Positions 1-8,542 of a stretch of 43,992 nt of DNA are shown here, in pieces; position 1 is the first letter of the stretch; every line of letters begins with the position of its first letter. The notes under the pieces are model-generated. The model did no database searches. It was not told where the DNA came from and was given only the letters and a program-made list of their open reading frames with translations. A program made the position numbers and the translations under genes. Origin of the DNA: an uncultured Bacillota bacterium (GTDB lineage Bacteria > Bacillota > Clostridia > Oscillospirales > Oscillospiraceae); NCBI GenBank assembly GCA_947172355.1, contig CAMWBA010000006.1, forward strand, positions 1 through 43,992, read 5' to 3'.

Positions 1-2
1 CG

Positions 3-596
<594 letters not shown>

Positions 597-601
597 ACAG
601 C

Positions 602-638
602 AAGGGCCTGAGCAACGGACATTGCTCAGGCCCTTTTT
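602..638 (+). terminator. Rho-independent terminator of guaB
   Basis: Arms of 14 bp at 602-615 and 622-635 pair perfectly around a six-base loop, and the right arm runs into a T tract (634-638). It lies 6 bases after the guaB stop and separates guaB from the convergent minus-strand operon. Confidence 0.92.
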
Positions 639-691
639 GCTTTGTATGGATCGGTTCCCCCCGCCAGCCGGGAGGAAGCCGCGCCCAGGCG

Positions 692-1504
692 CTATGAAAC
701 CAGCCAATCCAATTCCAACTCCAACGCTGCCAGTGAAATATCCGGTTTCACCTTCTCCCCATGGAAGTCGCTGCCGCCGGTTATATGGAGTCCGTACTTT
801 TCTGCAAGGCGGAGGTAGAAATCTTGCTGCTGTGCCGTATACTTCGGGTAATAACACTCTATGGCATCCAAGCCATAGCCGGCCAGTTCTCTGACAATGC
901 CCTCCAGTGCTCCGTCGTCCACGCCAATCTGATAGGGGTGGGCCAAAGACACCTTGCCGCCGGCGGCTTTGAGGGTCTCCACACACACCCGTGCGGGAGG
1001 TTTCGGCCGTTCCACCCGGCGGTGAAACTCCTCGGTGTCTAAATAGCGGTCAAACGCCGCCCGGTTGTTGGGCACAAACCCGTGGCGGACCAGTACCTGG
1101 GCAAAGTGGGGCCGACCCACGATGCTCCCGCCCGCCAGTTCCTCCACTTCGGACAGGGCGATCTCCACCCCCTGTTCCTTTAAAAAGCGGACCATCCGCA
1201 GGCTCCGCTCGTCCCGTCCCCGTCTCATCTCCTGACACAGTCCAGCCAGCGCCGGAGCTTCTGGGTCAATTCCATATCCAAGGATGTGAAAGGTAGGGTA
1301 CTCCTTTGCACTCAGCTCCATTCCTCGGATCACCCGCAGTTTCAGTGCCTCCCCCGCCTGCGCCGCCTCGGCCAGTCCCTCTGTCGTGTCGTGGTCGGTA
1401 AGGGCCAGGACCTCCAGGCCCCGGCTCTTTGCTAAGCGCACCAGTTCTGACGGCGTGTACTGGCCATCGGAGGCGGTGCTATGGGTATGCAGGTCCGCTT
1501 TCAT
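692..1504 (-). CDS. PHP-domain phosphoesterase
   Basis: A 270-residue PHP (polymerase and histidinol phosphatase) protein of the small stand-alone type related to nucleoside bisphosphate phosphatases. Visible metal-ligand motifs are DLHTHST at the N-terminus, LTDHD, the GRPHFA segment, LAHPYQ and GSDFHGE near the C-terminus, so the trinuclear metal site looks complete. The ATG at 1504 overlaps the stop of the phosphonopyruvate decarboxylase gene by four bases (ATGA), which fixes the start and makes this the last gene of the phosphonate operon. Its role there is unknown. One possibility is clearing the 3',5'-bisphosphate by-product of PAPS-dependent sulfation, since an APS-kinase-like gene is in the same operon; that is inference. 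Confidence 0.85.
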   Translation of the reverse strand: MKADLHTHSTASDGQYTPSELVRLAKSRGLEVLALTDHDTTEGLAEAAQAGEALKLRVIRGMELSAKEYPTFHILGYGIDPEAPALAGLCQEMRRGRDERSLRMVRFLKEQGVEIALSEVEELAGGSIVGRPHFAQVLVRHGFVPNNRAAFDRYLDTEEFHRRVERPKPPARVCVETLKAAGGKVSLAHPYQIGVDDGALEGIVRELAGYGLDAIECYYPKYTAQQQDFYLRLAEKYGLHITGGSDFHGEKVKPDISLAALELELDWLVS

Positions 1505-2637
1505 CGCTGGCGCCCTCCCCATTCCTTCAGATAATTCATAAAGGACTGTTTATTTTCCTTTGTGGAGGTGGTTGGTCGGCCCAGGTCTGCGCGGGCGCCC
1601 AGCGCACATTTCACATCAATCAGACACGGGCCGCTCCCTTCCCGGGCCCGTTCCAATTCCAGCGTCAGCTCCTCCGCCATCTCCACCGACACCGCCCTGG
1701 GATAGCCGCAGGCTCTGGCCACAGCGGGCAGGTCAACCGTCCCCGTCACAGTCGGCATCCCGCCCACCGTCTCATGGGCGCCGTTGTTGATGACAATATG
1801 GATCAGATTGTCCGCTCCGCTGGCCCCAATCACCGCCAGAGCCCCCATGTGCATCAGCGCCGCACCGTCGCCGTCGATACACCAGACCTTGCCCCCTGGC
1901 CGGTTCAGCGCAATGCCCAAGGCGATGGAGGAGGCGTGCCCCATTGATCCCACCGTCAAGAAGTCATACTGGTGGCTCTGACCATTCTGCTCCCGGATCT
2001 CAAACAGCTCCCGGCTGGCCTTTCCGGTGGTGGACACAATGGGGTCCGTCCCGGCGGCACAGGCGATGTGCCGGATGGCCTCCTCCCGGCGCAGGGTGCA
2101 GCGGTTGTGATACGAAACCTTCTTTTCCCAGGTCAGAGCCTCCTTCCGCACCACAAAGGCCACACTCTTCCCCTTTGCCAGCAGGGGACGAAACTCCGCC
2201 ATCGCCGCGGCGGCCTCGGACCCCGCCGTTTCTTTTCCGATGACAAAGGGCCGGATCTCCAGGTCCTCCAGCAGTTTGACGGTAATCTCCCCTTGGAATC
2301 TGTGCTGGGGCTCGTCGTGGATGCCCGGTTCTCCCCGCCAGCCGACCAGAAACACCATTGGGATTCCATACACCCGTTCATCCAGCAGAGAAGCCACCGG
2401 GTTGACTATGTTGCCCTCCCCGCTGTTCTGCATATAGACCACCGGGATTTTCCCGGTGGCCAAGTGATACCCCGCCGCCAGCGCCACCGCGTTTCCTTCG
2501 TTGGCCGCAATGATATGGCGGTGCGGGTCGATTCCATATGTGTCCATCAGGTAATCACACAGTGCCCGGAGCTGAGAGTCTGGGACGCCGGTAAAAAACT
2601 CCGCACCGATGGTCTCCAACAGCATTTCAACCTTCAA
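1501..2637 (-). CDS. aepY: Phosphonopyruvate decarboxylase (thiamine diphosphate dependent)
   Basis: Decarboxylates 3-phosphonopyruvate to phosphonoacetaldehyde, the irreversible step that pulls the unfavourable PEP mutase reaction forward. The 378-residue protein has the family's N-terminal FFTGVPDS motif (14-21), the catalytic glutamate in AANEGNA (Glu47), and the ThDP/Mg motif GDG...NN (256-258 and 284-285). The start is a TTG at 2637 preceded by a good GGGGAG Shine-Dalgarno at normal spacing; an ATG four codons in is an alternative. Three bases separate it from the upstream dehydrogenase stop and it overlaps the PHP gene, so it is cotranscribed with both. Confidence 0.93.
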   Translation of the reverse strand: MKVEMLLETIGAEFFTGVPDSQLRALCDYLMDTYGIDPHRHIIAANEGNAVALAAGYHLATGKIPVVYMQNSGEGNIVNPVASLLDERVYGIPMVFLVGWRGEPGIHDEPQHRFQGEITVKLLEDLEIRPFVIGKETAGSEAAAAMAEFRPLLAKGKSVAFVVRKEALTWEKKVSYHNRCTLRREEAIRHIACAAGTDPIVSTTGKASRELFEIREQNGQSHQYDFLTVGSMGHASSIALGIALNRPGGKVWCIDGDGAALMHMGALAVIGASGADNLIHIVINNGAHETVGGMPTVTGTVDLPAVARACGYPRAVSVEMAEELTLELERAREGSGPCLIDVKCALGARADLGRPTTSTKENKQSFMNYLKEWGGRQR

Positions 2638-2640
2638 CGG

Positions 2641-3690
2641 TTATCTCCCCTTTAGAATTTCCTGATACAGCGTTTGAATCTCCCGTTCCGTCAGGGAGAT
2701 CGGAAAATTATTCAGCCGAGCCGGATTTACCGAGGCGGTTAATCCCGCCAATTCCTGCTCGGTGCAGGCAGGGACCTCCAGTTCCATCCGGGTGAGGATA
2801 TTCTGAAATCGTTCGGCGCCCTCTCTGGAACTGCCGCAGCCCATTGCGTCCGCGATTGCTTCCAGTGTTTGCCTCAACCCACTCTCTGTGGAAGCGGCGG
2901 CATGGTCCAGCACATAGGGCCACAGCCTAGCCACACACAGGGCAGCGGCATGGCCATGGGCCAGGCCATACAATTTGGTAATCTGATAGCACATGGCGTG
3001 GCCCGCCGTTGTCTGCGCAAGGTTGATGGCCTTGCCCGCCAAGTGCGCTCCCTTCATCATCCCGGCATTTCCCTCCGGGGTATTTTGCAGATAACCTGCA
3101 TAGCTGTCCATAATCCGGCGAATCGCCTGGCCGGAATACTCCCGGCTTTCGGCTGTGGCCTTTTTGGACCAGAAGGACTCCACCCCATGGCACAGGGCGT
3201 CCAGCATGGTCGCCTTGCGCTGATAGTCCGGGAGGGTATCCAGAGCTGACGGGTCCATCAGGACCGCCTCCGGCAGTCCGCAGTCCACCGACTCCTTCAC
3301 GCCCTGCCGGTATACCACAGCAAAATGGGTGGCCTCGCTGCCGCTTCCAGCGGTTGTAGGGATAGCCAGCAGCGGCACATGGCTGCCGGCGGTGTACCGG
3401 ATGCACTTGGCAGTGTCAATCGCGCTCCCCCCGCCCACTGCGGCAATGAGCCCGCACCCGGAGGCTTGAAAGAGGGCCGTGCCGCTTTGAACCTCCTCCC
3501 AGCTGGGATTCGGGGAAAAGCCGCAGAAGGAACGCAGCAGAATTCTCCCTTGCCCCTCCAATTCTTTCAAGTGGGCCCCCACCGTAAGGCGGCGGAACGA
3601 GCCGCTGCACACCAAAAAAATCTGCTGGTACTGCGCCAGATATTGGTCCAGCTCCCGAAAGTTGTTGTCCGGGGACAAAAGGGTCTGCAT
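2641..3690 (-). CDS. Iron-type alcohol dehydrogenase, probable phosphonoacetaldehyde reductase
   Basis: Family III (iron-activated) alcohol dehydrogenase, 349 residues. The NAD(P)-binding GGGSAIDTAK (86-95) and the metal ligands Asp164, His168, His231 and His245 are present, so it should be active. Placed directly between PEP mutase and phosphonopyruvate decarboxylase, it most likely reduces phosphonoacetaldehyde to 2-hydroxyethylphosphonate; PhpC-type enzymes do this in phosphonate antibiotic and phosphonolipid pathways. No aminotransferase of the 2-aminoethylphosphonate branch is seen, which supports hydroxyethylphosphonate as product. The start at 3690 was chosen because GGAGGAGG lies just upstream and it falls two bases after the pepM stop. 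Substrate is inferred from context. Confidence 0.87.
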   Translation of the reverse strand: MQTLLSPDNNFRELDQYLAQYQQIFLVCSGSFRRLTVGAHLKELEGQGRILLRSFCGFSPNPSWEEVQSGTALFQASGCGLIAAVGGGSAIDTAKCIRYTAGSHVPLLAIPTTAGSGSEATHFAVVYRQGVKESVDCGLPEAVLMDPSALDTLPDYQRKATMLDALCHGVESFWSKKATAESREYSGQAIRRIMDSYAGYLQNTPEGNAGMMKGAHLAGKAINLAQTTAGHAMCYQITKLYGLAHGHAAALCVARLWPYVLDHAAASTESGLRQTLEAIADAMGCGSSREGAERFQNILTRMELEVPACTEQELAGLTASVNPARLNNFPISLTEREIQTLYQEILKGR

Positions 3691-3692
3691 GA

Positions 3693-5702
3693 TTATGCCT
3701 CCTCCGGAATCAGCGTAATAATATCCTTGATGGACATACACTGATCGTCGCACTCTTTGGCTCGGTGGTGTTCCAAGATGGTCCTTGCCGCATTCTGCAT
3801 CGCCGGGAATCCGGTGCGGGTCAGTTGGTTGGCATAGATGACCACATTTACCCCCCGCGCCTTGAACTCCTCCTCTGTCACACTGTTAAAGGAGGTGGGC
3901 ACCACCACCAGCGGTGTGGTCCGGTCCTCTGCCCGAAAGCGCTGAATAAACTCAAAAATCTCGGCGGGGTCTTTTTTCCGGCTGTGGATCATAATGGCGT
4001 CCGCTCCAGCCTTCACAAAGGCGAAGGCCCGCTCTAAGGCGTCCTCCATCCCCCGTTCCAAAATCAGGCTTTCAATCCGAGCGCAGATCATAAAGTCTTT
4101 TGTTTTCTGCGCCCGTTTCCCCGCCGCAATCTTGGCGGAAAAATTCTCAATGGTATCCTGGGTCTGCTCCACCTCGTTGCCAAACAGGGAGTTCTTTTTC
4201 AGCCCCGCCTTGTCCTCAATGATGACCATAGACACCCCCATCCGCTCCAGAGACCGGACGGTATAGACAAAATGCTCTGTCAGTCCGCCGGTGTCTCCGT
4301 CGAAGATAATCGGCTTGGTGGTCACTTCCATGATATCATCAATGGTGCGAAAGCGGGAGGTCATATCGACCAGTTCAATATCCGGCTTGCCCTTGGCGGT
4401 GGAGTCGCACAGGGAACTGACCCACATCGCGTCAAACTGCCGGGCGCCGCCGTCCTGATAGACCACCGTATTTTCCACAATCAATCCGGTAATCCCGCTG
4501 TGGGCCTCCATGGCGCAGACCAGTCCCTTCATGGCGATGGCCCGGCGCAGCCGGGCCCGGCGGACATCGGGCAGGGACAACTCCGCCCGTGCCCGGGTCT
4601 CCAGGACCTGATACTTCTCATCCCGCGCATAGGGGAACTCCACCAGCCGCCCTCCATAGCCGGCCAAGACAGACACCACCTCGTCCCGGATGGGTTTTTG
4701 CACGCCGGAGGTCCAGTCATCCCCGTGGACCACAAAATCCGGCCGGAGGGCCTCCAGGTTTTCCCGATAGCTGAGCGTTCTCTGCTCCACCACCCGGGAT
4801 ACGCCGGCTATGCTCTCCAGCATGGCTTTCCGCTCCGGATAGGGGAGCAGGGGAAAGCGCTTGTAGCTGGCTACCGCCTCATCTGAGAGGACCCCGACAA
4901 TCAGCCGGCCCAACCGCCTGGCCTTTTTGAGAATGGCAATATGTCCGCTGTGGAGGATGTCGGCGGCAAAGCACATATAGACCGTCCGGGCCTCCACCGC
5001 CAGCAGGCGGGCGGACACCAGCGACAAATCCTCCGGGTTGTCCACCTCGCTGCACAGCATATCCTCCACATCCAGGGGAAGAATTTGGCAGGCTCCGTCC
5101 AGCACATTCAATGCCTTTTCCGCATAGCAGCACCGCTCTCCCCGCTGGCAGAACTTCTCGATTTCATCCAGCCAACGCCGCCAATCCTCCCGCCGCAGAA
5201 GGTACAGGGGCTGGGCCGCGGCAGCGTCCTGAACAAATTCTACTCCAACTTTGACCACTTGTCCATTCCGAATTACCGCCTTAAAGTCTTTTTCCGGCAG
5301 CGGCTGAGTGGTGCTTACCGCCATACAGCTGCCCTCGCAGGCCAGCATGGCGTCCAGCACGGCGTTTTCAAATACCAAATCCCCATGCAGCAGCAGGATA
5401 TCCTCATCCAGATGCTCCCGGGCCAAATAGATGGAGTAGATGTAGTTGGTCTGCGCATAGTCGGGATTATGGACAAAGGTAACTTCCAAGGGCAGGTCCA
5501 AGCTGCGGCAGTAGTCTGCCAACGCCTCCTCGAAAGGGCCGGTGGTAATCACCGCCTGGGTCACGCCGGCCTCCGACAGCATCCGCAGCTGGCGGGAGAG
5601 AATGGTCTCCCGGCTGGAGATTTCCGTCATACACTTGGGATGCTGGGAGGACAGCACCCCCATCCGGCTGCCCGTTCCCGAGTTCAAAATCAGGGCCTTC
5701 AC
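3693..5702 (-). CDS. pepM: Three-domain nucleotidyltransferase / cytidylyltransferase / phosphoenolpyruvate mutase
   Basis: A 669-residue fusion. Residues 1-235 are a MobA/LicC-like NTP transferase (LNSGTGSRM at 6-14). Residues 240-375 are a TagD-like cytidylyltransferase with the HxGH motif as HSGH (251-254). Residues 385-660 are PEP mutase, with IIFDGDTGG (465-473) and the diagnostic EDKAGLKKNS (496-505) that distinguishes mutase from isocitrate-lyase-type lyases. The mutase forms the C-P bond of phosphonopyruvate; the other domains probably activate a phosphonate as a CMP derivative for transfer to a surface polymer. A cytidylyltransferase-mutase pair is common in bacteria making phosphonate glycans, but a third N-terminal transferase is less usual. 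Starts with GTG, overlapping the kinase stop (GTGA). Confidence 0.92.
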   Translation of the reverse strand: MKALILNSGTGSRMGVLSSQHPKCMTEISSRETILSRQLRMLSEAGVTQAVITTGPFEEALADYCRSLDLPLEVTFVHNPDYAQTNYIYSIYLAREHLDEDILLLHGDLVFENAVLDAMLACEGSCMAVSTTQPLPEKDFKAVIRNGQVVKVGVEFVQDAAAAQPLYLLRREDWRRWLDEIEKFCQRGERCCYAEKALNVLDGACQILPLDVEDMLCSEVDNPEDLSLVSARLLAVEARTVYMCFAADILHSGHIAILKKARRLGRLIVGVLSDEAVASYKRFPLLPYPERKAMLESIAGVSRVVEQRTLSYRENLEALRPDFVVHGDDWTSGVQKPIRDEVVSVLAGYGGRLVEFPYARDEKYQVLETRARAELSLPDVRRARLRRAIAMKGLVCAMEAHSGITGLIVENTVVYQDGGARQFDAMWVSSLCDSTAKGKPDIELVDMTSRFRTIDDIMEVTTKPIIFDGDTGGLTEHFVYTVRSLERMGVSMVIIEDKAGLKKNSLFGNEVEQTQDTIENFSAKIAAGKRAQKTKDFMICARIESLILERGMEDALERAFAFVKAGADAIMIHSRKKDPAEIFEFIQRFRAEDRTTPLVVVPTSFNSVTEEEFKARGVNVVIYANQLTRTGFPAMQNAARTILEHHRAKECDDQCMSIKDIITLIPEEA

Positions 5703-6196
5703 AGCAGCTCTCCCTCCAATCGCTCCACGATGGCCTCCGGAGTCTCCCCGCCGTCGTTTTCCACCACCACATCCGGATGCTGGGGCTCGTCAAAGGGGAG
5801 GTCCACTCCTACCACGTTGGTCCCGACGGTATAAAGACCCTTCTGATTGCGCTGGAGCAGCGTTTCCCGCCGGACTTTAATATAAATTTCCCGATACTGG
5901 TCAATATGTTCCCGGCTCCAGGCCCGCACCGCGGAGTACATGCAGATGCTGCATACCACCACGTCAATGCCCTGATCGGCCAGCATCTTGGCCACCCGGA
6001 AGGTGCGCTGCGCTCCTTTCACCCGGTCCTCGTCGCCATAGCCGATGTCCTCATTGTAAACCGGGCGGATCAGGTCGCCGTCCAGCAGGACCACATTGGG
6101 TTTTTTTGCTTTCAGCCGCCGGTGGAACAATCCGCCCAGCGTTGTTTTCCCTGCGCCGGACAGGCCGGTGAAAAAATACACGGTTCCTTTTTCCAT
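5699..6196 (-). CDS. Adenylylsulfate-kinase-like protein
   Basis: A 165-residue P-loop kinase of the APS kinase family, with Walker A GLSGAGKTT (11-19) and LDGDLIR (38-44) in the place of the family's LDGDNVR. If it is a true APS kinase it makes PAPS for the sulfotransferase-like product of the upstream gene. No ATP sulfurylase is in the window, and the Asn-to-Leu change in the LDGD motif leaves open that it phosphorylates another small substrate of the pathway. It overlaps the start of the pepM fusion and sits 10 bases after the upstream stop, so it is in the same operon. The start at 6196 follows an AGGAG-type site. Confidence 0.82.
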   Translation of the reverse strand: MEKGTVYFFTGLSGAGKTTLGGLFHRRLKAKKPNVVLLDGDLIRPVYNEDIGYGDEDRVKGAQRTFRVAKMLADQGIDVVVCSICMYSAVRAWSREHIDQYREIYIKVRRETLLQRNQKGLYTVGTNVVGVDLPFDEPQHPDVVVENDGGETPEAIVERLEGELL

Positions 6197-6206
6197 AAAC
6201 TTCTCC

Positions 6207-8219
6207 TTAGTGATACAGCGGCTGTTCCAGCAGCGCCGGGTCCAGCTCCAGCTTGGGCATCATGTGCAGAGGCTGGCCATGGCGGTTGACAAAGTTCAGC
6301 CCTTGCAGCAGAATTTTGGCGTGCTCCAGACGTTCCTTGGAAAATTTTTCAATATTCGCTTCCAGCAGTTTTTCCTGGACGGTCCGCTCTGTCTCCGCGT
6401 CCACACGCTTGCCGTTTTGCGACACCTCTGCTTCCATATAGATATTTCTCCAGGTCTCCCGGATATAGTGATTCATCCGCTCAAATCCTCCGATAAGCTC
6501 CTTGGCCCTGGTCTCATCCATCGGCGCTCCGTCGTAGTATTGGAAGCCGTAGCCATAGAACTCATACGCATCCCGGAGGAAGAATTCGATGAAATACCGC
6601 TCATCATCGTTAATATACTCGTCATAGGTGCGGTAGATGGCAGCGGGGTCAAATCCCCGGACATTTCCCTCATAGCTCTCGGCGTCCTGCTTGCCCCACA
6701 GCGAACAATAGGTCATACTCTCGGTGTAGGGCAAGTCCAGGAAGGCGGCCAAGGCGGTAAAGGTCGCTTTTGGATTCAGCTTGCCGTCCTCAAAGCGGAC
6801 GAGGCGGCTGTCTTTATAGAGCCGGTCCTGCCAGTCGATCATAAAGCTGCGGTTCAGAACACGTTCTGAGATTGCGTCGCTGACCACCGATTTTTTCTCT
6901 TCCTTCTTCTCCACCGACTCCAGCGCGGACTGATACATAAACTTCACCGTAGCGCCGTGGCTGGTGGTAGGCCGGCGCATCGGGGTAAAGGTTTTGATGT
7001 ATTGGAAGGCCCGGAACAGGGGGGACTTGCACACCTGCTCATACTGTTTGGAGTACAGGGCAGCGAAGCTGTTTTTGGTGCCCAGGCTGTACACAATATT
7101 GTGAAAGTGGGGCTGGAAGAAGAGGGCCGGCGCGATGCGGGAGGCCGGGTCCAGTGAAGCGGCGCCCCGCTTATCGCTGAAATAGATCGCCACCAGCAGG
7201 TCCTTATCGGTGAGGTCCTTCATGTGGTAGAGCTCCTCCACAATTCTGTGGGAGCAATTCGCCCCCAGATTCTGGAACGCGTCCGACAGGGTTTGGGACG
7301 CCTCCAGGCTGGCGCGTATTTTTTCAAGCTGGTCGGTGATATTGTCGAACCTCAGGGAGGGCATGACCAGCAGGTTGGGGTGGGAGTCGAACACCTCATT
7401 AAAGAAGTCGCCGCCGTTGTGGGTAGACAGCTGGGTGTGCCAAATCAGGCGGTTCACCTCCCGAATGCCCAGGGGTTTTATGGGGAACTGACTGTAGTCA
7501 ATTCCGAAGCGCGCAGAAAAGTCGATTGGGTACTGGCTGAGCTCGTCGCCGATCAAGAATACAATTTTCTCCGTCTCCAAAATTCGGCGCAGGTTGATGC
7601 ACTGGAGGTGAGCACAGAAGGTCCCCCAGTCGGAATAATGGAGGTAGATATGGTTTTCCCGGCCCACAAACTCGCTGTCCCGCACGTTGTCGCACAGGTA
7701 CTCCAATTCATACTGGGAGTACACGTCGCTGGCCAGGATCGGCTTGTCCAAGTCTTTAAAAAAGTTCCGGCTGACAACGGGATGTTTAAAGTTCACATAG
7801 TCGCCGAAGCGGTCCTGGGCGGGGTCATAGGGGATAAAGCCATAATCGTCGTAGGGATAGAATCGGATCGGCAGCTGTTCAAAGGGCAAAAAATCCTTGC
7901 GGAACAGGTAAGGGTACTTGGCCAGCAGCTTACAGTTGCGCTCATAGCGGCCGCTGAGCAATTTGATGTTTGGCTCATAAAACACGGCGGTCATCAGGGG
8001 CAGCAGGTCCTCCCGGTGATAGCCCTGGTTGTAGAGGTTCCGGAAGCAGGTATACGAAATCTTATAGTCGCCGCCGTTCCGGAGGATATACACCGCCGCT
8101 TCCATATCCTGGTCCAAATCCTGGCCCTGATTTTGTTGGATGGCGATGTGATACGCCTGGCAGGCGTCCTCCTGTTCCCCCAATTCGGCCATACGCCGTG
8201 CAAGTTCAATGGTGGTCAT
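6207..8219 (-). CDS. Large cytoplasmic protein with C-terminal sulfotransferase-like region
   Basis: 670 residues, no signal peptide or membrane segment. The first 100 residues are helical and repeat-like. The C-terminal third contains RFEDGKLNPKATFTALAAFL followed by LPYTESM, very close to the conserved C-terminal region of Sulfotransfer_3-type enzymes, where the equivalent is RYEDL..P...L..L..FLGLP. A classical PAPS loop is not obvious; candidates are the segments with STHNGG and RRPTTSHGA. The pairing with an APS-kinase-like gene supports a sulfotransferase, but a role in transferring the phosphonate is also possible. The start at 8219 was chosen for its AAAGGAAG site; an ATG nine codons upstream and a longer open frame reaching the hag scar exist but lack good signals. 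Confidence 0.7.
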   Translation of the reverse strand: MTTIELARRMAELGEQEDACQAYHIAIQQNQGQDLDQDMEAAVYILRNGGDYKISYTCFRNLYNQGYHREDLLPLMTAVFYEPNIKLLSGRYERNCKLLAKYPYLFRKDFLPFEQLPIRFYPYDDYGFIPYDPAQDRFGDYVNFKHPVVSRNFFKDLDKPILASDVYSQYELEYLCDNVRDSEFVGRENHIYLHYSDWGTFCAHLQCINLRRILETEKIVFLIGDELSQYPIDFSARFGIDYSQFPIKPLGIREVNRLIWHTQLSTHNGGDFFNEVFDSHPNLLVMPSLRFDNITDQLEKIRASLEASQTLSDAFQNLGANCSHRIVEELYHMKDLTDKDLLVAIYFSDKRGAASLDPASRIAPALFFQPHFHNIVYSLGTKNSFAALYSKQYEQVCKSPLFRAFQYIKTFTPMRRPTTSHGATVKFMYQSALESVEKKEEKKSVVSDAISERVLNRSFMIDWQDRLYKDSRLVRFEDGKLNPKATFTALAAFLDLPYTESMTYCSLWGKQDAESYEGNVRGFDPAAIYRTYDEYINDDERYFIEFFLRDAYEFYGYGFQYYDGAPMDETRAKELIGGFERMNHYIRETWRNIYMEAEVSQNGKRVDAETERTVQEKLLEANIEKFSKERLEHAKILLQGLNFVNRHGQPLHMMPKLELDPALLEQPLYH

Positions 8220-8237
8220 AGCGCTCTTCCTTTCATA

Positions 8238-8281
8238 CCATTTCATTCTGAAACGGGCCCTTCCATTTAAAAATGAAATGG
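8238..8281 (-). promoter_or_regulatory. Perfect 10-bp inverted repeat in the phosphonate operon leader
   Basis: CCATTTCATT at 8238-8247 is repeated as its exact complement at 8272-8281 with a 24-base spacer. It ends about 18 bases before the first operon start codon, so it could be an operator or a leader hairpin overlapping the ribosome-loading zone. No matching sigma-A or sigma-D promoter is obvious between it and the hairpin at 8297. Confidence 0.5.
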
Positions 8282-8296
8282 CACGATGCTTCAAGG

Positions 8297-8328
8297 AAAC
8301 AGGGCCGGGCACAAGCCCGGCCCTGTTT
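8297..8328. terminator. Strong GC hairpin downstream of the flagellin region
   Basis: 14-bp perfect stem (8297-8310 with 8315-8328) and a four-base loop. On the minus strand, the direction of hag, the stem is followed by CCTTGA rather than a T tract, so termination may be partial and the phosphonate operon may receive read-through from hag. Confidence 0.6.
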
Positions 8329-8355
8329 CTTTGGGTATATGCTGGAACTGCGAAG

Positions 8356-8388
8356 CTGCGGATTAACCCAGCAGCTGGAGCACGCCCT
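8356..8388 (-). pseudogene. Remnant of a flagellin 3' end (33-bp scar)
   Basis: 32 of 33 bases match 8536-8568, the last codons, stop and 3' flank of hag. Read on the minus strand it encodes GVLQLLG and a TAA stop, with no flagellin sequence before it. The two copies lie 180 bp apart in direct orientation, and only the distal one is followed by the terminator-like hairpin. Confidence 0.8.
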
Positions 8389-8535
8389 TCGTCGACACAA
8401 GCTCCGTATCCTTCGCTTCCGGCTTCCGCCGAACGCTCACTCACTGCGCTGTGTCTCCTCTCCAAACCGGACCCGCTTCGCTGGGCTCCGGTTTGGCAGC
8501 GGCCTGCGGCCGCTTTAGGCTGCCCCGCAATTAAT
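8389..8535. repeat. GC-rich multi-hairpin filler between the two flagellin ends
   Basis: 147 bp flanked by the 33-bp direct repeat. It contains a 10-bp inverted repeat CCAAACCGGA/TCCGGTTTGG (about 8462-8496) and a smaller one, AGCGGCC/GGCCGCT (about 8499-8515), plus shorter GCTTCGC-type hairpins. No coding frame is convincing. It could be a short insertion element or what is left of an intergenic spacer between two flagellin genes. Confidence 0.45.
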
Positions 8536-8542
8536 CTGCGGA

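Noticed and set aside
8220-8465. N-terminal extension of the sulfotransferase-like protein across the leader hairpins into the flagellin scar
   Set aside because: The extension reads through a strong hairpin, an inverted repeat and the flagellin remnant in another frame; a good ribosome site precedes the ATG at 8219.
8389-8535. Second guide-RNA scaffold homologous to the one after the TnpB-like gene
   Set aside because: Both blocks are GC-rich with serial hairpins, but the stems cannot be aligned base by base and there is no TnpB-type gene in front of this one.
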